Positions 34,794-43,872 of a stretch of 64,000 bases of DNA are shown piece by piece. The translations under genes and the position numbers were made by a program. Numbering within the stretch: the first letter of the stretch is position 1; each line of letters opens with the position of its first letter. This stretch comes from Legionella massiliensis. Lineage in GTDB: Bacteria > Pseudomonadota > Gammaproteobacteria > Legionellales > Legionellaceae. Location of the stretch: the NCBI RefSeq assembly GCF_000756815.1, contig NZ_CCVW01000001.1, forward strand, positions 851,001 to 915,000, given 5' to 3'. The notes under the pieces are model-generated. The model was given only the letters and a program-made list of their open reading frames with translations, made no database searches and was not told where the DNA came from.

Positions 34794-35309
34794 TTAGAGT
34801 TTTTTCTTATAAAGAACTTGTGTTAAAAGAGCTCCGCCCTCGTAAAATTCTTCCAGCTTGGTTAAGTCAGTGAGGGTAAAACCCAGGGCCTCATAGAATT
34901 TACAAGCCTGTAAATTATCTTTTAAGACCCAGAGAAAGACTGTTTTATAACCGCTGTTTTCTAACTCGGTGAGAGCTGCCCAGCATAATTTTGTGCCTAA
35001 GCCTAGACGCCAATAATCCGGATCTAGGTAGATAGCGCTAATTTCTCCCATCGATTGATCGGCCATAAAATCACGAAAGGTGCAAATAGAGGCAAAGCCA
35101 ACGATTTGATTATCGATTTCGAGCACCAGGATCTTCACTTGCTCTTCTAGGAGTTGTTGCCATTGTTGAGTACGTTCGTCGACTGATAAATTGTCTAAAA
35201 TCGTTTCAGGTATAAACTCACTATACATTTTTTGCCAGGAGCGGATATGAACCCGGGCAATGGCCTGAGCATCTTGAAGTGTTGCAAGTCTGATGATAGA
35301 GGATGTCAT
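34794..35309 (-). CDS. GNAT family N-acetyltransferase
   Basis: A 171-residue acetyltransferase of the GNAT fold. The acetyl-CoA loop is DYWRLGLGTKLCWAAL (R/Q-x-x-G-x-G/A form), and motif B follows (VFLWVLKDNLQACKFYEALGF). The substrate is unknown. It is the first gene of the short leftward operon leading into the potassium channel. Confidence 0.88.
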   Translation of the reverse strand: MTSSIIRLATLQDAQAIARVHIRSWQKMYSEFIPETILDNLSVDERTQQWQQLLEEQVKILVLEIDNQIVGFASICTFRDFMADQSMGEISAIYLDPDYWRLGLGTKLCWAALTELENSGYKTVFLWVLKDNLQACKFYEALGFTLTDLTKLEEFYEGGALLTQVLYKKKL

Positions 35310-35440
35310 AATTAAGCAATTAAAAAATAATTCATCCTATTTACCATTAATTGATCTTAATTTCTATGAGTTGAGAGCGATGAATGATATTGCAGTTGTC
35401 ATAAAAACTGTAATAGGTCAGCCCTATCACCCTAATGCAA

Positions 35441-35475
35441 CGTCATCCAGAGCGCAGCGAAGGATCTCCGAGATT
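35441..35475. repeat. Half copy of the CGTCATCC palindrome
   Basis: CGTCATCCAGAGCGCAGCGA followed by AGGATCTCC, then truncated. It abuts the 3' end of the membrane glycosyltransferase-like gene. Confidence 0.7.
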
Positions 35476-35482
35476 AACACTG

Positions 35483-37030
35483 TCAACGTCTAACATAAAT
35501 TTGATAGCGATAAAAGCGTTTGCTGGTTTGCTTTACCTTAATCTCAGAAGTCATTGTTTTGACCAGTTTGTATTGCCCAGTGGTTGCTAATTTCTTGCTC
35601 AGACAAGCATCTGCAGGAGGAGAAAATAGCAAGTCTTGGCCCTCTAGTAATGAGGTTAAGACAATGATCTCGGGTTTAGTTGATAGAATCGATTCACAGA
35701 AATCAAGATACATGGTCTTCTTTGGGAATTTCCGCATAGCAACATTGTTTAAGCAGTAAGAATCAATAAAAGGATTTGAATCTAAATAGGGAACAAGGCC
35801 CACATCGCTGAGCATGATTTTATTTGTAGGAGAACTATGGTTCTTTAGCCAAAGAGCAAGAGCTCTTCTCAGGTGTTCATCATTCAAAGTATTTTGCGCT
35901 GTTTGGCGATAGTTAGTCAGGCTTATCGATTGAGCGAAAAAGAAGGCCACTAAAAAGGCCGCAAAATACATCGCCACATTAATAACGTCATCATCCTTAT
36001 AATAACGCTGAATAATAATTAGCAGACCCAGGATAGAAAGGGGTAATAGCAGACAAAAGGGCAGAAGAAATAAACGATTGGCAAAACTTGATAGGGGCTC
36101 TGAGCCGAAAAGAAGAATAAGGTAAATCAAACTAGGTAGCCATAGAAACTGAAAACGGCGATCTTTGTATCTAAAGATTGCAATGGCTGCAAGGCAGGCA
36201 AAGGGCCAGGCAAGTTGCAGATAGCCTATATCCAGAGAGGGATAAACTCCTGAAAGCCCTTTGCAATAAACAGGGTTGGGAAAAAGGTAACCAAAATAAT
36301 GCCAGCGCCAGAAGAAATAAGGTAGATAGGCCAACGCGATTACCCCGGTAAAAAGGAATAATCCTCGTAGATAGTTAGGGCTCATTGGGCGAGGCCTATC
36401 AAGCCCTAACAAAAGTAGACTCATCATCATGAAAACCGGTGCTTCAGGTCTAGTTAGGCCTGCGATAGAAAATAATAATCCAGCTAGAGCAAAAGGCAGC
36501 GGGCTTGGGTTTTTAGGTTGGCAGGGGTGAAAGGTATAGCCCTGGCCGCGCAAGAGTAAGAGAATAGCCCAGCAAATCAGGGCTTGATAAACCGTCGTTT
36601 CAAGACCGCCGACAGACCAGATAATTTGCCCTGGATAAACCAGTGCAAGTAAACAAGGAAGAAAGGCAAAGCGTGGTGGAAGCCAGAAGCGTGTGAGCTT
36701 GTAGATTGCGACTAAGGTTGCGAATAAACCGATAACGCCTGCTCCCTTCAATACTAGTACGGGGTTAAATCCCCATTGCAGAGCCAAGCGAGCTAAGAGT
36801 ACAAAGCTGAAATTAGAATAGCCCTCAACAGGCGGTTCAGCGATATTCCAGCTTAGGCCATAGCCGTTATACCAATGAGTTGCATAGCGCAAGGGGATAT
36901 ACATGTCATCAATAGTAAAAGGCCAAACAGCGCTAACCTGTCCTATGAATAAATAGGCAAAGCAGAGAACTAACAAAAGGAAGCCTAAAATCACCCTAGG
37001 TTGAACCCGTTTTCTCATTGATTTATTCAT
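35483..37030 (-). CDS. GT-C-like polytopic membrane protein
   Basis: A 515-residue membrane protein with about ten hydrophobic segments. An early luminal/periplasmic TIDDMYIPLRYATHWYNGYG motif with acidic pairs is typical of GT-C glycosyltransferases such as ArnT/PMT-like enzymes, and a soluble C-terminal domain (about 410-515) is present. It resembles proteins annotated as LphB in Legionella, though I cannot confirm this. The sugar and acceptor are unknown. I start it at ATG 37030, which overlaps the OsmC stop; the frame extends to a TTG at 37048. Confidence 0.7.
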   Translation of the reverse strand: MNKSMRKRVQPRVILGFLLLVLCFAYLFIGQVSAVWPFTIDDMYIPLRYATHWYNGYGLSWNIAEPPVEGYSNFSFVLLARLALQWGFNPVLVLKGAGVIGLFATLVAIYKLTRFWLPPRFAFLPCLLALVYPGQIIWSVGGLETTVYQALICWAILLLLRGQGYTFHPCQPKNPSPLPFALAGLLFSIAGLTRPEAPVFMMMSLLLLGLDRPRPMSPNYLRGLFLFTGVIALAYLPYFFWRWHYFGYLFPNPVYCKGLSGVYPSLDIGYLQLAWPFACLAAIAIFRYKDRRFQFLWLPSLIYLILLFGSEPLSSFANRLFLLPFCLLLPLSILGLLIIIQRYYKDDDVINVAMYFAAFLVAFFFAQSISLTNYRQTAQNTLNDEHLRRALALWLKNHSSPTNKIMLSDVGLVPYLDSNPFIDSYCLNNVAMRKFPKKTMYLDFCESILSTKPEIIVLTSLLEGQDLLFSPPADACLSKKLATTGQYKLVKTMTSEIKVKQTSKRFYRYQIYVRR

Positions 37031-37487
37031 TAATTTTAGGTTTTTCAAACTCAGGATTCACTGTAATTGGAACCTTCAATGAGTTAGCAATAAAACAATG
37101 GCGATGTGTCGTTTCAAAAAGTTTGATCATAGTTTTTTTATCAATGCTGATGTCTTCTCCGAAAGCGACAACAGGATGGAGACTGATGTCTGTAATAATC
37201 ATTCTACGTTCATCAACCTTGCAAGTGACATGATCTGAGTAGTGATCGATAACATATCCTTTTTTAGAGCAAAGTGCTAGAAAGGTGAGAAGAAAACAGC
37301 TGGAAAGTGAAGCTGCTAACAGTTCTTCCGGGCTGTGAAATTGCGGATTACGAATATAATTTGAAGAGGAGTCGACCTCAATTTTAGGTCCCCCATAAAA
37401 GAAAACAGTATGTTTCCTGTTGTAAGTTTGATAGTCAAAGTCTCCGGTTTCACGTACCCATTTGAGATGAATATTGTAGTCAGACAC
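37023..37487 (-). CDS. OsmC family peroxiredoxin-like protein
   Basis: A 154-residue OsmC/Ohr-fold protein. The two redox cysteines are in SLSSCFLLTF and THRHCFIANSL, with the conserved Glu in FHSPEELLAA. Members reduce organic hydroperoxides with thiols. It lies directly upstream of the GT-C-like gene, with a short overlap of start and stop, so they are co-transcribed. Confidence 0.88.
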   Translation of the reverse strand: MSDYNIHLKWVRETGDFDYQTYNRKHTVFFYGGPKIEVDSSSNYIRNPQFHSPEELLAASLSSCFLLTFLALCSKKGYVIDHYSDHVTCKVDERRMIITDISLHPVVAFGEDISIDKKTMIKLFETTHRHCFIANSLKVPITVNPEFEKPKINE

Positions 37488-37611
37488 GGCTTAAATCCTT
37501 GTATTTTTCATGCCTATTTTAAGTTTAATCTATAAATCTGCTTTGTACGGGACAAAAAATAAAAATCTTATAAGTCACTCTTAATCGACGCAGCTTTCAC
37601 CGGCGCCAGAT

Positions 37612-37630
37612 CCCGCGGTCAAGCCGCGGG
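37612..37630. repeat. CCCGCGG-TCAAG-CCGCGGG palindrome
   Basis: Another uninterrupted copy, identical to the one at 32958. The surroundings match a larger element: CTTTGTACGGGACAAAA precedes it at 37540-37556 and TTTTTCTGGGATTACA follows it. Confidence 0.8.
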
Positions 37631-37720
37631 AATTCGAGTTTTTTCTGGGATTACACAAAACCCGTTCGGGCTGAGGAGGCCTTTAGGCCGCCACGAAGCC
37701 TTTCTCCATGATACAACCCC

Positions 37721-38416
37721 TTAATACTCCAATAATTTTCTAATACGGTTCGTGTACGGTCCCAGCGAAGTTTCTGCGTCGATATAATTTTTCAGGGGGG
37801 TATTAATATCAAAGTAATAAATATTTGCTAAAAAGCCATAACAGCAAGCATCTATTGAATGAATATCACCACCAAAAATAAAGTCCTTATCGCCCAATAT
37901 GCGGTCCAGAATGGCCAAATCATCAATCCCAGATTGATAAACTTCAGGGGCGTCATAGCGGCTAATGCCCTGATAGTAATATCGATTGCTGTTATATTCT
38001 CTTGCACTCTCAAGGAGCTTTTCAGTAATTTGCGGCCCCTGTTTTAGCAACTCTGCTTTAAACAATGGCCAAAAGCGCTCATCTTGCCAGCGTGAATATG
38101 ACATGACCCAATATAAATGACTATCGAGGGTTCTGGTGATCAGGAATTGCAGAATCCTCTGCGCTTCAATTAGCTGATAATCAATGCTGAGCTTATATTT
38201 TTTCGATAGGTGGCTGATAATTTGGTTTGAGTCACTAATAATTTCACCCGCATCGATAATATAAGGCAATTGACCACGCGGTGCGTCCTTCGTGTCGACA
38301 ATATGCTCGATGCTATAGTCAATTTTGGCTAGGCGCAGGAAGGTATCCACCTTTAATCCATAGGGATTGTTGTCAGGTAAACCAAACATTTCTGGATAAG
38401 AATATAACTTAATCAT
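37721..38416 (-). CDS. Glutathione S-transferase-like protein
   Basis: A 231-residue two-domain GST-like protein. The N-terminal thioredoxin-like half (LPDNNPYGLKVDTFLRLAKIDYSIEHI...GQLPYIIDAGEIISDSNQII) has the cis-Pro and the ES/DS-type glutathione contact. The C-terminal half is helical with IHSIDACCYGFLANI. The pattern is closer to the Fax/metaxin-like branch than to classical detoxification GSTs. Substrate unknown. The DNA 3' of the gene is repeat-rich (37660-37700). Confidence 0.78.
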   Translation of the reverse strand: MIKLYSYPEMFGLPDNNPYGLKVDTFLRLAKIDYSIEHIVDTKDAPRGQLPYIIDAGEIISDSNQIISHLSKKYKLSIDYQLIEAQRILQFLITRTLDSHLYWVMSYSRWQDERFWPLFKAELLKQGPQITEKLLESAREYNSNRYYYQGISRYDAPEVYQSGIDDLAILDRILGDKDFIFGGDIHSIDACCYGFLANIYYFDINTPLKNYIDAETSLGPYTNRIRKLLEY

Positions 38417-38532
38417 GATTTTCTCGGTCCTTAATCAACCTCTTATACTTATAGACTAATTTTAGAGCTTAGATCGAATCAAGCTTTCATGCCGAATCTT
38501 CCAGGGAGTGCTCATTTTTATAAAACAAAGTA

Positions 38533-38576
38533 TTTAATATGTACATAATATATCGTTAATGTACAGATGTTATTAT
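38533..38576 (+). promoter_or_regulatory. Triple PmrA-like half-sites and -10
   Basis: TTTAATATG (38533), CATAATATA (38544) and GTTAATGTA (38555) repeat on an 11-bp period. Seven bases after the last comes TATTAT (38571-38576). The spacing to the -10 equals that at the carrier-like and kinase genes. The half-sites are more divergent than at 25731. Confidence 0.5.
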
Positions 38577-38598
38577 TTGCTTGTAATATATATAACCA

Positions 38599-40806
38599 AT
38601 GCGCATTATCATGAAAGAGACTGTAAGTTTTTTCTTTTTAGGCACAGCGTGCCACCATAGTAGTTATCAAGACGCCTTGACGGTATTTCATAAAGCAGCC
38701 GCTTTGAATGCTAATAAACCTGGCTCGAAGGTTGCCGTCCATCTTTTTGATGGCGTGGGTTCAGATCCTGGTGAGCTGGCTGATATTCATCCAACGCCAG
38801 GGCGATATCTTTATGATGCAGTTAATAATCTAAAGTTAAAAGTTGAGGACGGGATACTAGAGAGTGTAAGAGACCTTATGCAGCAAGTCACTGGATGTTT
38901 GGCCGGTGATGGTATGGATGATTTATTGTTTGAAGCAACCCTGTTTCTGGAACAACTTATCCGAGAAAATAATGGGGTAATGCCTAAAACAGTCAATTTG
39001 CATGGCTATAGTCGAGGTGCTGATTCCTGTGTAAGGTTGGCTAACTTATTGGATAGTTTATATCCAGATGTCAAAGTAAATTTATTTTTGGTTGATCACG
39101 TACCGGGCCCCTGGCGGGCAGATGATCCCAATTCCTATGTTATTCCCAAAAATGTACAACGAATTGACGCTGCGGTGATGCTACATGAAAATACACCTTG
39201 CTTTGCTCCCCAAGATAGAAGTAGGTATGTCTTTACAAGCCCGCATACAACCAAGGTCGCCATAAAGGTGTATCCGGGAGGCCATGGGCAAGCAATGTTG
39301 TTAACCCCTGAGCAAGAAACCAACCATGTGGCGAAATTAGCCCATGATGATTTTTATCGTTTTTGCCAGGAGACAGGCAGTTTGTCTGAGAGAGATCCTA
39401 TTCCACCCTACAAAGTCAGGCATACTTGGACAAGTTATAGCGATGAGCCGGCAGAGGTTTTAACAAAAGAACAACGTTTTGAATACTACAATGAGATGCA
39501 AGAGTCTTGGTTGTTATACTCAAAAAGCTCTGCAATCAACCCAAGAAATGTGTTAAGCAACCATCAACACTATAGTCAGGATCACCGCCTGTTTGTTAAT
39601 CAGGAACATGGGGAATTATTTATGGAGCTGTTCCCTAATCTATATCAATGGTTTTATGAAGGCATAAAAGTTGATCGAAAAAGACTGCTAAAGGAATTAG
39701 CAATTTTAGAGCACTCTAACAGCAAGTTTTACGAGAAATTTTGTAAAGTTAATGATATTCAACCTGATAGTCTGTTACCAAGGCCGCGAAAACGAAGAAC
39801 CTATTTTCGCCGTCAATTGGGAAAAACCTTGGTGGATGATGAACGTTCCTTTCTTGAACAGGCGATAATTTCGGTGACTAATTATGAAACGCATCACAAT
39901 GAAAAAAACTGTGAGACCATCGCCTTTGCCATAAGACGGTTACAGGCCTTCTTAGAGCATACTGCAGAGCAGGACGACAAATATACTTGTTTATATTTAA
40001 AACAGAAAATAGCGAATATTGTTAGATATCTAGCTATTTGTGACAAGAAAGACACTTATTTATATCGCCAACTATCTAAGGTTTGCCACTCCTTTCAATA
40101 CATCGATAGGATTATTGGTGTGCTAGAAGGGCATCTAAAAAATAATCGTGAACTTCATCTTGAACAGCAGAATTATATTGAGAGACTTATAGAAAAACTG
40201 CTAGCGATAAAAGATGATGATGGCCTAAATTATATGGATAAACTTAAGGTGGCTAAATCAACGGTAAATAGTCTGTCATTGCACTTGCAAGATCCTGAGG
40301 ATTATAGGGTGTTGTCCTATAATTTAATGTCACGATCTTTATACCCAATAAATGGAAAGTATACTTTCCCTAGCTTGCTGAAATCACTCAATGAATTAAA
40401 TTCGCCAGGCTATTCTGAGGCAAGTATTGCTAGCAATATTGCGAAGAAATTTGAGGCTTATTATCTGCGAAATATGTTTTGGGACTCTATTCATAAATTA
40501 TTGTCTCATATCATTAATATTCCTCCATTTTTTTCAGAAAAAAAATCAGATTTAGCTCAGGAAATCTATCAGGCCTTGCATAAACTTGATGAAAATGGTC
40601 TTGGAAATGATTTAACAGAGGTTTCTAAAGTACTTGCTGATAGACAAAAGAAAGTACATGAAGATTATAGAGCCAATGGAAAACAAGTTTTGGGAGACTT
40701 CGATAAAATTATGATTGAAGCGAATGGCCAACTTAATATGGAAATAAATGCATTTCCTTTTAAGGAAACTGATGGCGATATTCATAGAGAGCTAATATTG
40801 GCTTAA
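38599..40806 (+). CDS. Alpha/beta-hydrolase (GxSxG) effector-like protein
   Basis: A 735-residue protein. The first 240 or so residues fit an alpha/beta-hydrolase: LHGYSRGAD is a nucleophile elbow (S138), FLVDHVPG supplies an acid (D166), and YPGGHGQAM supplies a histidine (H229), in the order and spacing of lipase/DUF2235-type enzymes. The remaining 500 residues are helical and of unknown fold. ATG 38599 and 38611 are both possible; neither has a clear ribosome site. The PmrA-like box upstream and the effector-like neighbour suggest a secreted lipase or esterase acting in the host. Confidence 0.7.
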   Translation: MRIIMKETVSFFFLGTACHHSSYQDALTVFHKAAALNANKPGSKVAVHLFDGVGSDPGELADIHPTPGRYLYDAVNNLKLKVEDGILESVRDLMQQVTGCLAGDGMDDLLFEATLFLEQLIRENNGVMPKTVNLHGYSRGADSCVRLANLLDSLYPDVKVNLFLVDHVPGPWRADDPNSYVIPKNVQRIDAAVMLHENTPCFAPQDRSRYVFTSPHTTKVAIKVYPGGHGQAMLLTPEQETNHVAKLAHDDFYRFCQETGSLSERDPIPPYKVRHTWTSYSDEPAEVLTKEQRFEYYNEMQESWLLYSKSSAINPRNVLSNHQHYSQDHRLFVNQEHGELFMELFPNLYQWFYEGIKVDRKRLLKELAILEHSNSKFYEKFCKVNDIQPDSLLPRPRKRRTYFRRQLGKTLVDDERSFLEQAIISVTNYETHHNEKNCETIAFAIRRLQAFLEHTAEQDDKYTCLYLKQKIANIVRYLAICDKKDTYLYRQLSKVCHSFQYIDRIIGVLEGHLKNNRELHLEQQNYIERLIEKLLAIKDDDGLNYMDKLKVAKSTVNSLSLHLQDPEDYRVLSYNLMSRSLYPINGKYTFPSLLKSLNELNSPGYSEASIASNIAKKFEAYYLRNMFWDSIHKLLSHIINIPPFFSEKKSDLAQEIYQALHKLDENGLGNDLTEVSKVLADRQKKVHEDYRANGKQVLGDFDKIMIEANGQLNMEINAFPFKETDGDIHRELILA

Positions 40807-40823
40807 TCAAGCCTAAGTATAAT
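40791..40823 (+). promoter_or_regulatory. PmrA-like box and -10 for the CX5R gene
   Basis: GCTAATATT, GG, CTTAATCAA (40791-40810), seven bases, then consensus TATAAT (40818-40823). It overlaps the stop codon of the preceding gene. The second half-site and spacing match those before the kinase gene almost exactly. Confidence 0.65.
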
Positions 40824-40851
40824 CTAAAATTAAATAGAACAATTAAGATAG

Positions 40852-42996
40852 ATGTCTATGACAAATAACAGGAAAAAAGAAAACTTATCTAGTGCGACTT
40901 TACATAATCGTAATTGCTACGCTTATCTGTGTGTCCTGAAAGATAAAATACCAGAATCTGTTTTAAATAAACTTGAAACCTTGTCTCCAACACTTGCTGA
41001 AAAATTAAAAGAAATTAAGCAGCAAAAAGGTTACAAGTCTAATTATCGTTATGCAGACGTTTATCAATTATTTTTTGATGTTGTTGAAGACAATATAAAG
41101 ACAATTTTTGATGATGAACGAAAAGCCCTTGTATTAAAACGAAACACTCTAATTGGAACACAGGAGTTTATCAGGCTCAATGATCAAAAAAATCTTGGTT
41201 ATAGTAGCTTAGCGCGCGCAGCTAAAACCTTTGCATCAGCGGAAAAAATAAGCGAATTAGAAGCAGAGTTAAAGGGTTTGGATGAGTTTATCAATGCTAT
41301 CTATGCCAATGATAACGGTATCTTAGAGCAAACCTATGAGGTAATTAAAAGCTTAACTCAAGGCGTTCTGTCAAGCGCTGACGCTATTGAAAAAAGTATT
41401 ACAACCCTTCTGGAAGACAAGACGGGTGATAAGATCAATAAGAAATCACAAACACCTTCAGAGGCTGGCGGAACCTGGGGCTTGATCACTGCCATGGCAT
41501 CGGACAATTTTAAGCCTCAACATACAGTAAGTCTCGCGACACGCCGTAACTATGAATATAACCGCGGTCTTGATTTAGCCGAATATCGTTTTGGTACTCA
41601 GGGACAACGTCATGAGGGAGAGGCTCGCGTTAGCCCCCTATTTGAGCGCTGGCTGGATGTTCAGCAAAGACTGCATCCTCGCCAACCCGGTCAGCATCCC
41701 TTTAATCATATTTATATCAATAACCTTGGTTATGATCGCGAAGGTCCCTTGAATTATGAAGGTAAGAAAGAGCGCGCTTTAACTTTGGCTTTGCATGACT
41801 TAGAAAATCGACACGATAACATTGCCGTTATTACCCTGCCTGCTGATACAGGCTTAATGAGTAGCTCTGATTATAAGAAAACAAAAGATAGCCATAATTA
41901 TCAAGCGGTCTATGATGAATTTTTGCAAATTGCCAGCCAAGATCCAGACCTAGAGCGAGAAGTCAAAGATTTCTATATTTCTGACAAGGTTCGTAAACAT
42001 TTATTTGCTGACGAACAGGGTAGATACAGCATTGAGACAGAAAAAGTACATCTGCAACGGTTGTTGGATAATAGCTTTAGGGCTTTGGGGATTGGAAAAG
42101 GAACTCAACTATCTAGTGCTCAACGCCAGGCAGTTTGGTTTGATTTTATTAAATTTGAATTGCCTAACTATATTACTGAGACCTTAGAGCCTAACTCGAT
42201 TAATTTCTCTTGTAAGGATGCGATTGATAGAGGCGGCGTTTCATCAGCCTATTATAACCTGATGAAATCCTTCACTTTGGGTTGCCCTTTAACACGTGAA
42301 GAATTTGACCGTGCTTTGCATGCCGCACCAGCAATGGTTAAAGCACGAGGTATGAATCATCATTTAGATATCATTTGGAATGCTGTTGATGCTTATCTTG
42401 CTAATAACTACGATGAGGTCAATCAGAATGAGGGACAACGTTGGCTTATCGAATGGCGTGATGTTAACTGTCCACATGAGCGAGCCTCAGACCTTTTAGC
42501 CCTGCGTGTTGCTCAAGTTGAATGGGAGTTGAACAGTATCTATACAGGCGATCTTGATGAGCAACAAAAAATCAGGCTGGATAAATGGAAGGAATTCGTT
42601 CAGCTGGTGAAAGAGCAAAGTGATAAAGGGGTTAGTGGAAAGCGTTTGTTGTTAGACGCATTAACCTTAACATCCAAACTTTATGAGGATCCTAACAACG
42701 TAGACCTAGTGAAGGCCTACGATAAGATAGCTGATGAATTGGATATTAAGTATCCGGGAGTCTTTAATGTGATCGTTGGTTTTATGAAAGCCTGCGCCGG
42801 TTGGCTTTTCTCCAAGATTGATGATTCTGTGATGGAAAAGGGTTGGGCAACCTTGCAAGCTGGGTTAGAGATCGATACGAGAAAGACCTTGATAGCAAAT
42901 ATGAAAGATCGCTTGCTGACTTTAAACAACCCCAGCGTTGAGAGTCACAACGACTTGTTGGAAAACAATGGCGGGATCGATATAACGGTTAACTAA
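40852..42996 (+). CDS. CX5R phosphatase-like protein, possibly SidP-like
   Basis: A 714-residue protein. The motif SCKDAIDRGG (C454 to R460) is a CX5R cysteine-phosphatase signature with flanking residues (INFSC...) like those of the Legionella phosphoinositide phosphatase SidP. Acidic and helical regions surround it, and a mildly hydrophobic segment lies near the C-terminus (YPGVFNVIVGFMKACAGWLF). If the assignment is right it would remove phosphate from host phosphoinositides. The SidP link is from memory and motif only. ATG 40852 or 40858; both weak. It has its own PmrA-like promoter, so it is not merely the tail of an operon with the hydrolase. Confidence 0.65.
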   Translation: MSMTNNRKKENLSSATLHNRNCYAYLCVLKDKIPESVLNKLETLSPTLAEKLKEIKQQKGYKSNYRYADVYQLFFDVVEDNIKTIFDDERKALVLKRNTLIGTQEFIRLNDQKNLGYSSLARAAKTFASAEKISELEAELKGLDEFINAIYANDNGILEQTYEVIKSLTQGVLSSADAIEKSITTLLEDKTGDKINKKSQTPSEAGGTWGLITAMASDNFKPQHTVSLATRRNYEYNRGLDLAEYRFGTQGQRHEGEARVSPLFERWLDVQQRLHPRQPGQHPFNHIYINNLGYDREGPLNYEGKKERALTLALHDLENRHDNIAVITLPADTGLMSSSDYKKTKDSHNYQAVYDEFLQIASQDPDLEREVKDFYISDKVRKHLFADEQGRYSIETEKVHLQRLLDNSFRALGIGKGTQLSSAQRQAVWFDFIKFELPNYITETLEPNSINFSCKDAIDRGGVSSAYYNLMKSFTLGCPLTREEFDRALHAAPAMVKARGMNHHLDIIWNAVDAYLANNYDEVNQNEGQRWLIEWRDVNCPHERASDLLALRVAQVEWELNSIYTGDLDEQQKIRLDKWKEFVQLVKEQSDKGVSGKRLLLDALTLTSKLYEDPNNVDLVKAYDKIADELDIKYPGVFNVIVGFMKACAGWLFSKIDDSVMEKGWATLQAGLEIDTRKTLIANMKDRLLTLNNPSVESHNDLLENNGGIDITVN

Positions 42997-43047
42997 GCGT
43001 TCCCCAAAAACTTGTAGAAACCCTTACAGGGATAAGCCCCAATTTTT

Positions 43048-43088
43048 CCCTTCTCCCCTCAGGGGAGAAGGTGCCCGAAGGGCGGATG
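43048..43088. repeat. CCCTTCTCCCCTCAGGGGAG repeat, interrupted
   Basis: CCCTTCTCCCCTCAGGGGAG followed by AAGGTGCCCGAAGGGCGGATG, then continued after the MITE-like element as GGGCGGATGAGGGG. The intact form is at 57390. It shows that the element landed inside this repeat. Confidence 0.8.
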
Positions 43089-43246
43089 CATAGGTATCTA
43101 CACAAATGTCCCTCCTTGTCTCAACATTAGGTCATCCAGAGCGTAGCGAAGGATCTCCTGAATGTGGCACTGTGCTAATCCCGGAGATCCTTCGCTGCGC
43201 TCTGGATGACGTGCGTCTATTACAGTCACTTGTGTAGATACCTATG
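43089..43246. mobile_element. MITE-like element, 158-bp form, copy 4
   Basis: Same ends and core as the other copies. Flanked by the exact 9-bp repeat GGGCGGATG (43080-43088 and 43247-43255). The empty-site version of its target, ...CCCGAAGGGCGGATGAGGGG, can be recognised from the intact repeat at 57390-57438. Confidence 0.9.
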
Positions 43247-43268
43247 GGGCGGATGAGGGGGGGTGCTA

Positions 43269-43805
43269 TCAGGATAAATACTCACGAGAAAAATCATTGT
43301 AGCTCATAGTCTCGTTGGTGCCATAAAACTGACATAAGGCTTGTCGAAATAAGGTGGCTCGGGGTGATAGCCCTTGTTGGCAGTAGACTAAGACCTGCTG
43401 ATACACTGCATCTTTGAAGGAATCACTCTCAACCTCTGTACCATCCAGGTTATCAATACTGATACGAAAGCGATGATTTGCCGCGATAGAAAGAACCCAT
43501 TCCAAAGCCTGCGGTTTTACTTCAACTCCTTGGAAAAGCTTTTGCTGCGCTGCGTTGCGTCCGTCTGGTTCATACCAATAACCGAAATCGACTAGCTTTC
43601 TACGTTCCTTGCCGGCAATTAGCCAATGAGCGCACTCATGCAAAGCCGAGCTAAAAAAGCCATGAGCAAAATAGATTATATGATGGGGGCGTTTTACATC
43701 AGCTGGAAGATAAATTGGTTCCTCATCACCTCTAACCAGTTTGGTATTATATTTTTCAGTAAAACAATGGTTAAACAGCTGAATTAAATCTTCATATCGG
43801 TGCAC
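43269..43805 (-). CDS. epmC: Elongation factor P hydroxylase
   Basis: Matches EpmC (YfcM) throughout: FNHCFTEKYNTKLVRGDEEPIYLPAD, FAHGFFSSALHECAHWLIAGKERRKLVDFGYWYEPDGRN and VEVKPQALEWVLSIAA. The HEC(A)HW histidines and the Asp/Glu residues are the metal site. It hydroxylates the beta-lysylated lysine of EF-P, whose gene lies 6 kb away. The start is unclear: no ATG is present, so I use GTG 43805, which matches the family N-terminus; an upstream TTG (43817 or 43868) is possible. A perfect 23-bp dyad lies just upstream. Confidence 0.9.
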   Translation of the reverse strand: MHRYEDLIQLFNHCFTEKYNTKLVRGDEEPIYLPADVKRPHHIIYFAHGFFSSALHECAHWLIAGKERRKLVDFGYWYEPDGRNAAQQKLFQGVEVKPQALEWVLSIAANHRFRISIDNLDGTEVESDSFKDAVYQQVLVYCQQGLSPRATLFRQALCQFYGTNETMSYNDFSREYLS

Positions 43806-43872
43806 AGAACAACTCAAGTCTTCCAAAAAAATGGCATTCAATTTAACATTTACCCAATTTACAGGCAAATAT

